Assembly (NCBI RefSeq): GCF_007483665.1
Contig: NZ_VIQO01000038.1
Location: 62,001-126,000, forward strand
Reading direction: 5' to 3'
Length of the DNA: 64,000 nucleotides
Source: Catellatospora sichuanensis
GTDB lineage: Bacteria > Actinomycetota > Actinomycetes > Mycobacteriales > Micromonosporaceae
A program made the position numbers and the translations under genes. Position 1 is the first letter of the stretch, and every line of letters starts with the position of its first letter. The notes below the pieces were generated by a model that was given only the letters and a program-made list of their open reading frames with translations, was not told where the DNA came from and made no database searches. This document shows positions 43,435 to 52,872 of this stretch, one piece after another.

Positions 43435-45983
43435 TCAAGGCCAGCCTCCGCGGCCTGCTGCAGCGCAAACTGCGCCTGTCGCTGGCCGTCTTCGCCATCG
43501 TGCTGTCGGTGGCGTTCCTGTCCGGCAGCCTGGTGCTGTCGGACACCCTGAACGCGCGGTTCACCGCCCTGTTCAGCACCATCAACCAGAACGTGTCGGT
43601 GGTGGTGCAGGCGAAAGACCCGCAGGCGGTCGAGCCCGCCCGGCTGACCGACGCGCAGCTGCGCGCCCTGTCCGAGGTCGACGGCGTCAAGGCCTTCTCG
43701 CCGGACGTCAGCGCCCAGGGTGTGATCCCGTTCCGGGGCACCGACGGCGAGCCGGTCAGCGCCGACGCGGCGCTCGGCTTCGGCGTGGACGGCAAGGACG
43801 ACCCGCTGGGCCTGGTCGAGCTGCGCGAGGGCCGCTGGCCCACCGCCGAGGGCGAGGTGGCGATCACCGCGCACACCGCCGAGCTGGCCAAGGTCAAGCG
43901 CGGCGACCAGCTGAAGGTGTACCTGCCGGTGCTCAACGAGCCGCGCTCGTTCACCGTCGTCGGCGTGGCCGGCTACTCCGGCGGCCGCGACAGCCTCGCC
44001 GGCGAGGTCGTGGTCATGTTCCAGCAGGCGTTCGCGCAGCAGACCTTCTACGGTGCGACGGGCCTGTACGGGGGCGCGTCGTTCGCCGCCGAGGACGGCG
44101 TCAGCGACGACGTGCTCAAGCAGCGGATCGTCGAGCAGCTGCCGGACGGGTTCAAGGCGCTGACCGGCCAGGAGAGCAGCGAGGAGCAGTCGGCGCAGGT
44201 CGGCGTGCTGTTCGACGTGTTCAAGTACATCCTGATCGGGTTCGCGGTGGTCGCGGGCGTGGTCGGCGTCTTCCTGATCTTCAACACGTTCAACATCATC
44301 GTCGCGCAGCGCACCCGCGAGCTGGCGCTGCTGCGGGCGCTGGGCGCCGGGTGGGGCCAGGTCGCCGGCTCGGTGCTGCTGGAGGCGCTGATCGTCAGCC
44401 TGGTCGGCGCGACAGTGGGCCTCGCGGCCGGCATCGGCGTCGCCGCGGCGGGCGAGGCGGCGATCACCAGCGAGGTGGCGCTGCCCAGTGCCGGGCTGGT
44501 CGTCGCGCCGCTCACGGTGATCCTGGCGTACCTGCTGGGTGTCGTGGTGACGCTGGTGGCCGCGTTCGTGCCCGCGGTGCGGGCCTCGTCGGTGCCGCCG
44601 GTGGCCGCGATGCGCGACGTGGTGCGCCCGGACAAGTCGCTGACCGCGCTGTCGATCGTGGGCGCGGTGTTCGCGCTGCCGGGCATCGGCCTGGTGCTGC
44701 TCGGCGCGTTCGCGGATCTCGGCGGCACCGCGTTCCTGGTGCTGCTCGGCGGCGCGGTGCTGGTGTTCATCGGGGCGCTGCTGCTGTCGCCACTGCTCGC
44801 CCGCCCGATCGTGCGGGGGCTCGGCGCGCTGATCGGCCGGGGTTCGGCGGGCAACCTCGGGGTACGCAACGCGGCGCGCAACCCGCGCCGCACCGCCGTC
44901 ACCGCCGCCGCGATCATCATCGGCGTCACCGTGATCGGCATGACCGCGACCGTGGTCCAGTCCTTCAAGACCAGCCTGGAGGACATCATGGGCGAGAACA
45001 TCGGCGTGGAGGTGATGATCCAGGCGAGCGTCACCGCCGCGCCCGACGGTCGCCAGGGCTTCAACCCGAAGGCGCTGGAGCAGGTGCGTGCCATTCCGGG
45101 CGTGAAGGAGGCCGCGGCCTGGCACTTCGACGCGCTCGGGGTGAGCGTCGCCGGGCAGCCGCAGGCGTTCGGCATCTTCGCCACCGACGTCGGCCAGGCG
45201 GCGCGCATGTTCCCGATCGACGCGACCGACGGCACGATCCGCACCCTGGCCGCGCAGGAGCTGGTGCTCGACGACAACATCGCCGAGACGCTCAAGCTCA
45301 AGGCGGGTGACCGGACTCCGGTGGCGATCGGCGGGGTGACCCGCGACTACACCGTGGTCGGCGTGTACCAGGCGACACCGATCATCCAGGGCATCCTGGT
45401 CGGCGAGGCCGCGGTCGCGGACTTCCCCGGGCCGCTGGCGTTCCAGGGCTTCGTCTCGCTGAACGACGGCGTCGACGCGGCCCCGGTGGTCGAGCGGATC
45501 GAAACGATCATGAAGGACTACCCGGGTGTGCAGGTCGGCGACCGGCAGTCCTACGTCGACCAGGCCACCGCCAGCTACGACTTCCTGCTGATCGCGGTGC
45601 AGATCCTGCTGCTGGTGGCCCTGGTCATCGCGCTGCTGGGCATCCTGAACACGCTGGTGCTCAGCATCGTCGAGCGCACCCGCGAGCTGGGCCTGGTCCG
45701 CGCGGTGGGGCTGAGCCGGTCGGGCCTGGTCTGGATGGTCACCGTCGAGTCGGTGCTGATCACGGTGTTCGGCGTCCTCCTCGGGCTGGCTCTCGGGGTC
45801 GGCCTCGGGGCCGCGTTCACCAAGGCGCTGATGACGCTGGAGTTCGCGACGGTCATCGCGATCCCGTGGCTGGAGCTGGGGCAGTACCTCCTGGCCGCGG
45901 TCGTGGCCGGGGTGCTGGCGGCGGTCATCCCGGCGCGCATGGCGGCCCGGCTCAACGTGCTGGACGCCATCTCGTACGAGTGA
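43431..45983 (+). CDS. ABC transporter permease with two FtsX-type modules, first copy
   Basis: 850 residues. An N-terminal membrane helix leads into a large extracellular MacB-PCD-like domain (about 50-250), three helices, a second such unit and three or four final helices, each with the FtsX pattern (QRTRELALLRALG and VERTRELGLVRAVGLS). Such mechanotransmission exporters move lipoproteins, peptides or antibiotics or act as signal modules. The start overlaps the ATPase stop. A strong hairpin follows at 45989-46020. Confidence 0.92.
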   Translation: MIKASLRGLLQRKLRLSLAVFAIVLSVAFLSGSLVLSDTLNARFTALFSTINQNVSVVVQAKDPQAVEPARLTDAQLRALSEVDGVKAFSPDVSAQGVIPFRGTDGEPVSADAALGFGVDGKDDPLGLVELREGRWPTAEGEVAITAHTAELAKVKRGDQLKVYLPVLNEPRSFTVVGVAGYSGGRDSLAGEVVVMFQQAFAQQTFYGATGLYGGASFAAEDGVSDDVLKQRIVEQLPDGFKALTGQESSEEQSAQVGVLFDVFKYILIGFAVVAGVVGVFLIFNTFNIIVAQRTRELALLRALGAGWGQVAGSVLLEALIVSLVGATVGLAAGIGVAAAGEAAITSEVALPSAGLVVAPLTVILAYLLGVVVTLVAAFVPAVRASSVPPVAAMRDVVRPDKSLTALSIVGAVFALPGIGLVLLGAFADLGGTAFLVLLGGAVLVFIGALLLSPLLARPIVRGLGALIGRGSAGNLGVRNAARNPRRTAVTAAAIIIGVTVIGMTATVVQSFKTSLEDIMGENIGVEVMIQASVTAAPDGRQGFNPKALEQVRAIPGVKEAAAWHFDALGVSVAGQPQAFGIFATDVGQAARMFPIDATDGTIRTLAAQELVLDDNIAETLKLKAGDRTPVAIGGVTRDYTVVGVYQATPIIQGILVGEAAVADFPGPLAFQGFVSLNDGVDAAPVVERIETIMKDYPGVQVGDRQSYVDQATASYDFLLIAVQILLLVALVIALLGILNTLVLSIVERTRELGLVRAVGLSRSGLVWMVTVESVLITVFGVLLGLALGVGLGAAFTKALMTLEFATVIAIPWLELGQYLLAAVVAGVLAAVIPARMAARLNVLDAISYE

Positions 45984-45988
45984 GCGCC

Positions 45989-46020
45989 CGCCCGGGTCAG
46001 GGTCGCCCCTGACCCGGGCG
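45989..46020 (+). terminator. Hairpin terminator after the first ABC exporter
   Basis: A perfect 14-base stem (45989-46002 with 46007-46020) with TCGC loop, starting five bases after the permease stop. Confidence 0.85.
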
Positions 46021-46143
46021 TGGGGCCTTCCCCGTGTGCGGAAGCCCGGGGACGCTCACCCCGCGGGCCGAGGTCCGCGAGGTCTTTCCCGCCGACGATG
46101 AGTACACCGGCCGGTCGCGTGCCCCCGCCTTGGCTTCGCGGCC

Positions 46144-46168
46144 GGCCGGTCCATGTCGCCGACCGGCC
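46144..46168 (+). promoter_or_regulatory. Hairpin upstream of the second ABC ATPase gene
   Basis: GGCCGGTC (46144-46151) and GACCGGCC (46161-46168) can pair around a 9-base loop 14 bases before the start codon. It lies in the 160-base gap that must hold the promoter of the second exporter. It could be an operator or a leader RNA fold. Confidence 0.35.
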
Positions 46169-46181
46169 GAGGGAAGAACTC

Positions 46182-46970
46182 ATGACAACAGCAGCCCCGC
46201 CCCTGATCCGCCAGCGCGTGGAGACCTCCGCGGCCCGCGCGTCCCAGGTATGGAAGGTCTACGGCACCGGCGAGGCGCAGGTGGTCGCCCTGCGCGGGGT
46301 CGACGTCGAGCTCGAGCGCGGCCGCTTCACCGCCATCATGGGCCCGTCCGGCTCCGGCAAGTCCACCCTCATGCACTGCCTCGCGGGCCTGGACTCGGTC
46401 AGCCGCGGCCAGGTGTTCGTCGGCGACACCGAGGTCACCGGCCTCAACGACGCCGGGCTGACCCGGCTGCGCCGCGAGAAGATCGGCTTCATCTTCCAGC
46501 AGTTCAACCTGCTGCCGACGCTGACCGCGCAGGAGAACATCCTGCTCCCGCTGGCCATCGCCGGGCGCAAGCCCGACCAGGAGTGGTTCAGGACCGTCAT
46601 CGACACGGTGGGCCTGGGCGACCGGCTCGGCCACCGCCCGAACCAGCTCTCCGGCGGCCAGCAGCAGCGCGTCGCCTGCGCCCGCGCGCTCGTCTCCCGG
46701 CCTGAGGTCGTCTTCGCCGACGAGCCCACCGGCAACCTGGACAGCCGTTCCGGCGCCGAGGTGCTGGGCTTCCTGCGCCGCAGCGTCACCGAGTACGGCC
46801 AGACCATCGTCATGGTCACCCACGACGCCGTGGCCGCGTCCTACGCCGACCGGGTCATCTTCCTGGCCGACGGGCAGATCGTCGCGGAGCTGACCGGGCC
46901 CACCCCGGAGCGGGTGCTGGACACCCTGAAGAGCCTGGACCGCCCCGCGCAGCTCGGGACCGAACTCTGA
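46182..46970 (+). CDS. ABC transporter ATP-binding protein, second copy
   Basis: 262 residues with Walker A GPSGSGKST, signature LSGGQQQR and Walker B VVFADEPTGNLDS. Most of the sequence is identical to the copy at 42652-43434; differences concentrate at both ends. GGGAAGAA precedes ATG 46182, and the frame runs upstream to 46020 without similarity to the family. It overlaps the permease start by one base (TGATG). Confidence 0.92.
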   Translation: MTTAAPPLIRQRVETSAARASQVWKVYGTGEAQVVALRGVDVELERGRFTAIMGPSGSGKSTLMHCLAGLDSVSRGQVFVGDTEVTGLNDAGLTRLRREKIGFIFQQFNLLPTLTAQENILLPLAIAGRKPDQEWFRTVIDTVGLGDRLGHRPNQLSGGQQQRVACARALVSRPEVVFADEPTGNLDSRSGAEVLGFLRRSVTEYGQTIVMVTHDAVAASYADRVIFLADGQIVAELTGPTPERVLDTLKSLDRPAQLGTEL

Positions 46971-49513
46971 TGCTGCGCGCCACCCTGAAGAGCCTGCTCG
47001 CCCGCAAGCTGCGCCTGGTCCTGTCGGGCCTGGCCGTGCTGCTCGGCGTGATGTTCGTGTCCGGCTCGTTCGTGCTGACCGACGCGCTGGGCCGCTCGTT
47101 CGACAACATGTTCTCCTCCGCCATGGCCGAGACCGACGTGCTGGTCACCGCCCGCCCGGCGATCGACGTGTCCGAGCTGGAGGGCGAGTCGGTGCCCGGC
47201 ATGCTGGCCGCCGCCGACCGCGACGCCGTGGCCGCGGTGCCCGGCGTCGCCGAGGTCGTCGGCGTGGTGCAGGCCGACGGCGCCCGCGTGATCGGCACGG
47301 ACGGCAAGGTCGTCGCCTCGTTCGGCCCGCCGCGCTTCGGCGCGAACTGGACCGGCGAGACCGGCGGCCTGGAGCTGCGCGAGGGCCGTGGGCCGACCGC
47401 CGCCGACGAGATCGCGATCAACGTGACCCTGGCCGAGCTGAGCAAGCTCAAGGTCGGCGACCGGGTCGGCGTGCTCACCACCAAACCCAAGCAGCTGTTC
47501 ACGCTGGTCGGCGTCTTCGGCTACGAGGGCGGCCTGCCCGGCCAGGGACCCGTGCACGAGGTCCGGTTCACCGAGCCGGTGGCCCAGGAGCTGATGCTGG
47601 GCGCGCCGGGCGCGTACACCAGTCTCGACGTGACCGCCGCACCCGGCACCGACCCCGCCGCCCTGCGCGATGCGATCAAGTCGCGGCTCGGCGACAGGTA
47701 CGTCGTGCAGACCGGGCAGGAGGCCGCCGCGGCCATCGCGGGCGACTTCAAGACGATCCTGTCGCTGTTCAACAACATCCTGCTGGGCTTCGCCGGAGTG
47801 GCGCTGTTCGTCGGCACCTTCCTCATCCTCAACACCTTCTCGATCATCGTGGCGCAGCGGACCAGGGAACTGGCGCTCAGCCGGGCGCTGGGCGCGAGCC
47901 GCCGCCAGGTGATCGGCTCGGTTCTGGTCGAAGCCCTGGCCATCGGCCTGCTCGCCTCGGTCCTGGGCCTGGCCGCGGGTGTCGGTGTCGGCGCGCTGCT
48001 GGCGAAGTTCGCCGCCGACTTCAGCAGCATCGTGCTGGCCTCCATCGGCGTGCCGCTCGCCGCGGTGATCAGCGCGTTCGCCGTCGGCATCGGCGTGACG
48101 GTGGTCGCCGCGCTGCTGCCCGCGCTGCGCGCCTCCCGGGTGCCCCCGGTCGCCGCATTGCAGGAGGTCGCCACCCCGGACCGCCCGCTGACCAGGCTGA
48201 CGGTCAGCGGCGCCGTGATCGGCGCACTGGGCGCGGGCGCGATCGCGTTCGGCCTCGCCACGAGCGGCGACGCGGTGATGTGGCTGCTGCTGGGCGGGGT
48301 GCTCGCCACGTTCATCGGGGTGTCGCTGCTGAGCCCGGTGCTGGCCCGCCCGGTGGTGTCGGTGCTCGGCAGGTTGTTCTCGTGGTCGGTGCCGGGACGG
48401 CTGGGCCGGCTCAACTCCGGGCGCAATCCCCGTCGCACCGCGATCACCGCGGCCGCGCTGATGGTCGGCGTGGCCCTGATCACCGGCGTGAACACCACGA
48501 TCTCCTCGGCCGACCGCAGCCTGCGCGGGGATGCCGAGACCGGCTTCCAGGCCGACCTGATCATCTCGGGTCAGGAGTCGCCGGGCGTGCTGCCGACGTT
48601 CGACGAGGCGCTGCTGCCGCGGATGCGGGCGGTGCCCGGCATCGGCACGGTCACCGCCGAGTACAACGACCAGGCCCTGATCAACGAGGAGCCGAGCTGG
48701 GCGGCCGCGGTGACCGACCTGCCGGCCGTCGTGCGGGACCTGTCCCTGGTGACCGTCGCGGGCTCATTGGCCCAGCCGGGGCCGGGCGAGGTCGTCGTCG
48801 ACGACCAGAACGCGACCGAGGCCGGGTTGACGGTCGGCAGCACGGTCACCGTGAAGCTGCCCAAGGGCGAGCCGGCGTCCTACCGGATCAGCGGCGTCTA
48901 CCAGCGGGTGCCGTTCTACGGCGGCTTCATCTTCGGCACCGACGTGGTGCCGGGGATGCGCTTCCCGCAGCCGTCGTTCGCCTACGTCCGGCTCGCCGAC
49001 GGCGCGGACGCCGCGGCGGCCCGCACAGGGCTGGAGGCGCTGCTGGTCGACAGCCCGGAGATGCTGGTCGAGGACAAGCAGCAGTATCTGGACCGGGAAC
49101 TGGGCGAGGGCGCGCAGCTGCTCCTCATGATCCAGATTCTGCTGGGCCTGGCCATCGTCATCGCGGTGCTGGGCGTCATCAACACCCTGGCGCTGTCGGT
49201 GCTGGAGCGCACCCGCGAACTGGGCCTGCTGCGGGCCATCGGGCTGAGCCGGGCGGCGACCATGCGCATGATCACCGTCGAGGCCGTGGTGATCACCTTG
49301 TTCGGCGTGCTGCTCGGCGTGGCCGTCGGCGTCGGACTCGGCGCGGCCGTGGTCCAGGGCCTGGCCGACGAGGGCCTGAAGACCCTCGCCGTGCCGTGGA
49401 ACGCCATCGGCCTCTACCTGGCCGCCGGTGTGGCCCTGGGCGTCCTCGCCGCCATCCTGCCCGCCATCCGCGCCTCCCGCATCAACGTCCTCACCGCCAT
49501 CGCCCACGAGTAA
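46970..49513 (+). CDS. ABC transporter permease with two FtsX-type modules, second copy
   Basis: 847 residues with the same layout as the permease at 43431: helix, large outer domain, helices, repeated once. FtsX signatures are QRTRELALSRALGASR and LERTRELGLLRAIGLSR. The outer domains are much less alike than the ATPases, so the two exporters probably handle different ligands. It partners with the ATPase encoded directly upstream. A GGAAGGGCACC-family hairpin follows 16 bases after its stop. Confidence 0.92.
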   Translation: MLRATLKSLLARKLRLVLSGLAVLLGVMFVSGSFVLTDALGRSFDNMFSSAMAETDVLVTARPAIDVSELEGESVPGMLAAADRDAVAAVPGVAEVVGVVQADGARVIGTDGKVVASFGPPRFGANWTGETGGLELREGRGPTAADEIAINVTLAELSKLKVGDRVGVLTTKPKQLFTLVGVFGYEGGLPGQGPVHEVRFTEPVAQELMLGAPGAYTSLDVTAAPGTDPAALRDAIKSRLGDRYVVQTGQEAAAAIAGDFKTILSLFNNILLGFAGVALFVGTFLILNTFSIIVAQRTRELALSRALGASRRQVIGSVLVEALAIGLLASVLGLAAGVGVGALLAKFAADFSSIVLASIGVPLAAVISAFAVGIGVTVVAALLPALRASRVPPVAALQEVATPDRPLTRLTVSGAVIGALGAGAIAFGLATSGDAVMWLLLGGVLATFIGVSLLSPVLARPVVSVLGRLFSWSVPGRLGRLNSGRNPRRTAITAAALMVGVALITGVNTTISSADRSLRGDAETGFQADLIISGQESPGVLPTFDEALLPRMRAVPGIGTVTAEYNDQALINEEPSWAAAVTDLPAVVRDLSLVTVAGSLAQPGPGEVVVDDQNATEAGLTVGSTVTVKLPKGEPASYRISGVYQRVPFYGGFIFGTDVVPGMRFPQPSFAYVRLADGADAAAARTGLEALLVDSPEMLVEDKQQYLDRELGEGAQLLLMIQILLGLAIVIAVLGVINTLALSVLERTRELGLLRAIGLSRAATMRMITVEAVVITLFGVLLGVAVGVGLGAAVVQGLADEGLKTLAVPWNAIGLYLAAGVALGVLAAILPAIRASRINVLTAIAHE

Positions 49514-49529
49514 CGGAACTCAGGACAAA

Positions 49530-49575
49530 GGAAGGGCACCTTCTTAACGCTCCGCGTTATAGAAGGTGCCCTTCT
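49530..49575. repeat. GGAAGGGCACCTTC palindromic element, copy 4
   Basis: Arms GGAAGGGCACCTTCTTAACGC (49530-49550) and the reverse from GCGTTATAGAAGGTGCCC (from 49554) pair with one extra base and a TCC loop. Position suggests it ends the ABC transcript. Confidence 0.82.
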
Positions 49576-49696
49576 TAACGCCTAACCACGTCTGACCGGC
49601 GCGTTCTTCTGCGGCTCGGCGCCGGCCGAGGACGGCGGGGAGGCGGGGGACCGGATGCGGCGCGGGCCGTTCGGGCGGAACGACCCCGAAGCAATT

Positions 49697-49726
49697 GCCA
49701 AGAAGTCTTTGCAAAGATATGTTGGC
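49697..49726 (+). promoter_or_regulatory. 30-base imperfect palindrome, operator of the ArsR-like gene
   Basis: A perfect 12-base core, TCTTTGCAAAGA (49706-49717), lies inside GCCAA...TTGGC ends (49697-49701 and 49722-49726), with 12 of 15 base pairs matching in each half. It overlaps the start region of the regulator gene, so autorepression is likely. Confidence 0.6.
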
Positions 49727-49730
49727 GGTC

Positions 49731-50297
49731 ATGGCCGCTGAACGCATCACCCTCGACCCGCGAACCCTGCGCGGGCTCGCCCACCCCTTGCGCGTGCGCC
49801 TGCTGGGGCTGCTGCGCGAGCGCGGACCCTCCACCGCCACCCTGCTCGCCGCCCAGCTCGGCCTGTCCAGTGCCGCAACCAGTTACCACCTGCGCCAGCT
49901 GGCCCTCTACGGCTTCGTGACCGACGAACCGGCCCGCGGCAACGCCCGTGAACGCTGGTGGCGCGCGGCACACCGCGGCACGACCGTGGACCACGTCGAT
50001 CCGGAATCCTTCGGCGACTTCGAGGCCTACCTGCGCGCCGTGGCCGCCCAATACGCCGCCCGCGTCGACCGCGCCCTCGACGAGTACGCCACCCGCCCCC
50101 CGCAGTGGCAGCGCGTCGGCACCATCAGCGACTGGGCCGGGCAACTCACCCCCGAGGAGACGAAGGAACTGCAGGCCGAGCTGTTCGCGTTGTTCGAGCG
50201 CTACCGGCGCTTCGACCTCGACGCTCCCGCGCCCGAGGGCACCGCCCGCGTCCACGTGCAGTTCCAGGTGCTGCCGTTCCCCGAGGAGACGCCGTGA
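49731..50297 (+). CDS. ArsR/HTH_20-type winged-helix transcriptional regulator
   Basis: 188 residues. The N-terminal winged helix-turn-helix (about 8-75) reads LRGLAHPLRVRLLGLLRERG, then GLSSAATSYHLRQLALYGFV. The C-terminal half is a helical domain found in the family of regulators encoded with MFS exporters. No metal-binding Cys is seen. The start is uncertain: ATG 49719 lies inside the operator palindrome, and ATG 49731 is preferred. It overlaps the MFS gene start by four bases (GTGA), so it probably controls that exporter. Confidence 0.85.
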   Translation: MAAERITLDPRTLRGLAHPLRVRLLGLLRERGPSTATLLAAQLGLSSAATSYHLRQLALYGFVTDEPARGNARERWWRAAHRGTTVDHVDPESFGDFEAYLRAVAAQYAARVDRALDEYATRPPQWQRVGTISDWAGQLTPEETKELQAELFALFERYRRFDLDAPAPEGTARVHVQFQVLPFPEETP

Positions 50298-51619
50298 AAG
50301 GCCTGGTCGGCCTGCTGATCGCGGGCACCGTCTCGAAGGTCGGCAGCGTGCTGACGTTCCTGGCCATTCCCTGGCTGGTGCTGGTCACCACGGGCAGCCC
50401 GTCCCGGATGGGCCTGGCGGCGGCGGCCGAGCTGCTGCCGTACGTCCTGATCGGACCGCTCGGCGCGCCCCTGGTCGACCGGATCGGCCCGCGCCGGGTG
50501 TCCATCGTCGCCGACCTGGCCAGCGCCGCGGTGATGGCGGCCGTGGCGTTCGGGCAGCGCGGCGGATTCGGCGTGCTGCTGGTGCTGCTCGTGCTCGCCG
50601 GGGCGCTCCGCGGGCTCGGCGACTGCGCCAAGCGGGTGCTGCTGCCCTCGACCATCGCGGCGTCCGGGGTGGACATGACCCGCGCCACCACCGTCTACGA
50701 CGGGGCGAACCGGCTGGCCGGGCTGCTCGGCGCGGCCCTGGGCGGGGTGCTGATCGCCGCGGTCGGCGCACCGCGCACGGTGCTGCTCGACGGCGTCTCG
50801 TTCGTCGTGTGCGCGGTGCTGGTGGCGGCCCTCGTGCCCGCCCGCACCACGGACACTCCCGCCGACGCTCCGCCACCGGAGCCGTACCTGGCCGCGCTGC
50901 GCGGCGGCGTGGACTTCATCCGCGGCAACCGGCTGATGCTGGGCATCCTGGCCATGCTGTTCGTGACCAACCTGGCCGACCAGGCCAACGCGGCGGTGTT
51001 CGTGCCGGTCTGGGTCGACGAGGTGCTCGGCTCGCCGGAGGCGCTGGGCTGGGTGAGCGCCGCATTCGGACTCGGCGCGGTGCTGGGCAACCTGGTCTTC
51101 ACCGCGCTCGCGCCACGCGCGCCACGCTACGCCGTGTTCACCATCGGGTTCCTGATCGGCGGCTCGCCCCGGCTGGCCGTGATGGCACTGTCCGACAGCC
51201 TGACGCTGGTGCTGGCCGCAGCATTCGTGTCCGGGCTGGCGATGGCCGCGGTCAACCCGATCCTCGCCGCGACCATGTTCGAGCGGGTGCCCGCGCACCT
51301 GCAGGCCCGGGTGCTCAGCCTGTCCAACGCGATCGGGTTCGCGGGCATCCCGCTGGGCAGCCTGCTCGGCGGCTGGGCGGTGGAGCACATCGGACTGACC
51401 TCGGCTCTGCTGGTCTTCGGCGCGTGCTACCTCGGCGCGACGCTGCTGCCCGTACTCTCGCCCGGCCTCTGGCGGCAGCTGGACCGCCTCCCGGCAGCCC
51501 CGCCTGCGCCCCACCCACGCGACAGGCGGCCTGCCGGGTCTGTGTCCGCCGCGGGCACGGCGGCCACAGATCCGCATTCCGCTCAGGACACGCTCAGCGC
51601 AAGCGCCCCCAGCGGGTGA
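50294..51619 (+). CDS. MFS transporter (enterobactin/macrolide exporter-like)
   Basis: 441 residues with about 12 membrane helices. The start GLLIAGTVSKVGSVLTFLAIP and the loop motif LIGPLGAPLVDRIGPRRV between helices 2 and 3 are typical of the MFS efflux group that includes MefA and EntS. A polar C-terminal tail follows. GTG 50294 overlaps the upstream regulator stop, indicating co-translation and regulation by it. Its 3' end overlaps the convergent MFS gene by 26 bases. Confidence 0.9.
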   Translation: MKGLVGLLIAGTVSKVGSVLTFLAIPWLVLVTTGSPSRMGLAAAAELLPYVLIGPLGAPLVDRIGPRRVSIVADLASAAVMAAVAFGQRGGFGVLLVLLVLAGALRGLGDCAKRVLLPSTIAASGVDMTRATTVYDGANRLAGLLGAALGGVLIAAVGAPRTVLLDGVSFVVCAVLVAALVPARTTDTPADAPPPEPYLAALRGGVDFIRGNRLMLGILAMLFVTNLADQANAAVFVPVWVDEVLGSPEALGWVSAAFGLGAVLGNLVFTALAPRAPRYAVFTIGFLIGGSPRLAVMALSDSLTLVLAAAFVSGLAMAAVNPILAATMFERVPAHLQARVLSLSNAIGFAGIPLGSLLGGWAVEHIGLTSALLVFGACYLGATLLPVLSPGLWRQLDRLPAAPPAPHPRDRRPAGSVSAAGTAATDPHSAQDTLSASAPSG

Positions 51620-52820
51620 GGAGCGCGAGCAACCCGGCCCCGCACAGGATGGCCGGCGGCGCGAGCAGGAACCCGGCCGTCGCGCCCCAGCCCTGGACGA
51701 CCGTGCCGGCCACGGCCGCGCCCGCGCCGCTGCCCACCGCGAACGCGGTCGCGATCCAGGCGAACGCCTCGACCGCGGTGCCCGGTGGTGCGACCCGGTC
51801 GACGACCAGGAAGATGCCGGTGAGCGCGGGCGGCAGCCACAGCCCGGTGACGACCAGCGCCAGCCCGGTCAGCGGCAGCGACAGGGTGAGCGCCAGCGGC
51901 AGGTAGCTCGCGGCCAGCAGGACCACGACACCCGCCAGCCGCCCCGCTGGGTTCGCGGAGACCAGCCGGGAGAAGGCCAGGCCGCCCGCCAGCGCTCCGA
52001 CCGCCTGGGCGGCAAGCAGCCAGCCACCCCAGGACGGACGACCCGCCGCGGCCGCGTACTCGGCGACCGCGACGGTCGTCGCGCCGATGCCGAACCCGAT
52101 GAGCACGGTGGCGGCCAGGATCTGGAGCAGGCGGCCGGAGCGCAGCGGCCCGCTCCAGTGCCGCGCCGCGGATACCGAGCGCAGGCGGCGCACCGCGGGC
52201 GCGGTGGTGTAGAGCGCGGTGCCCGCCAGTTGCACGGCCGCGGTGGCGAGCAGCCCGGCCGGCGGACCGCCGAGAGCCACCGCCGCCATGGTCAGCAGCG
52301 GCCCCACGATGAAGATGAGTTCCTGCGCGGTGACGTCGAGGGTGTAGGCCGTCGGCACCAGCCGCTCGCCGACGACGTCCCGCCACAGGGCGCGCATGCA
52401 CGCCCCGAACGGTGGCGCGCCGAGCCCCGCGAAGGCTGCGGACGCCGCGGCCACGGGCGGCGCGGGAAGCAGGGCGAGCACCGCGAACGCGATGGTGGAG
52501 ACGGCGGCCGCGACCCACAGCGGCGGCCCCTGCCGGCCGCGGTCGGCGAGGCGGGCCACCAGTGGCTGACCGACGGCGCTGCCGGCGGTGTACGCGCCGA
52601 CGACGACTCCGGCCCAGCCCAGGGACATGGACTCGTGCGCGGCCAGCAGCAGGGCCAGTGGCGCGGACCCCAGCGGCAGGCGGCCGAGCACGCTAGCGCC
52701 GAGGATGCGCGGCACCTGCGCGGAGCGCAACACGGACAGAAACGCCGACGAGGCCGTGGCGGACTCGCGGCGGACGGACGGGCTTTCGGGCACGGTGACG
52801 GTGGACGGTTCGACGGACAC
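51594..52820 (-). CDS. MFS transporter, second type
   Basis: 408 residues with about 12 membrane helices. The A-type loop LVARLADRGRQGPPLWVA lies between helices 2 and 3. GTG 52820 was chosen because AGGGGAGC precedes it closely; the frame extends upstream to GTG 52892 without a good ribosome site. The start region lies about 280 bases from the FAD monooxygenase on the opposite strand, and the paired operators there may act on both. Confidence 0.85.
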   Translation of the reverse strand: MSVEPSTVTVPESPSVRRESATASSAFLSVLRSAQVPRILGASVLGRLPLGSAPLALLLAAHESMSLGWAGVVVGAYTAGSAVGQPLVARLADRGRQGPPLWVAAAVSTIAFAVLALLPAPPVAAASAAFAGLGAPPFGACMRALWRDVVGERLVPTAYTLDVTAQELIFIVGPLLTMAAVALGGPPAGLLATAAVQLAGTALYTTAPAVRRLRSVSAARHWSGPLRSGRLLQILAATVLIGFGIGATTVAVAEYAAAAGRPSWGGWLLAAQAVGALAGGLAFSRLVSANPAGRLAGVVVLLAASYLPLALTLSLPLTGLALVVTGLWLPPALTGIFLVVDRVAPPGTAVEAFAWIATAFAVGSGAGAAVAGTVVQGWGATAGFLLAPPAILCGAGLLALLTRWGRLR

Positions 52821-52872
52821 GGCAAGGGCTCCCCTGAGACGAGGCGGACGGATTCGCGAAGGGCGTGAACCG

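Noticed and set aside
46020-46181. N-terminal extension of the second ABC ATPase from 46020
   Set aside because: The extra 54 residues are Arg/Pro rich without similarity to the paralogue at 42652, and a ribosome site lies before ATG 46182.
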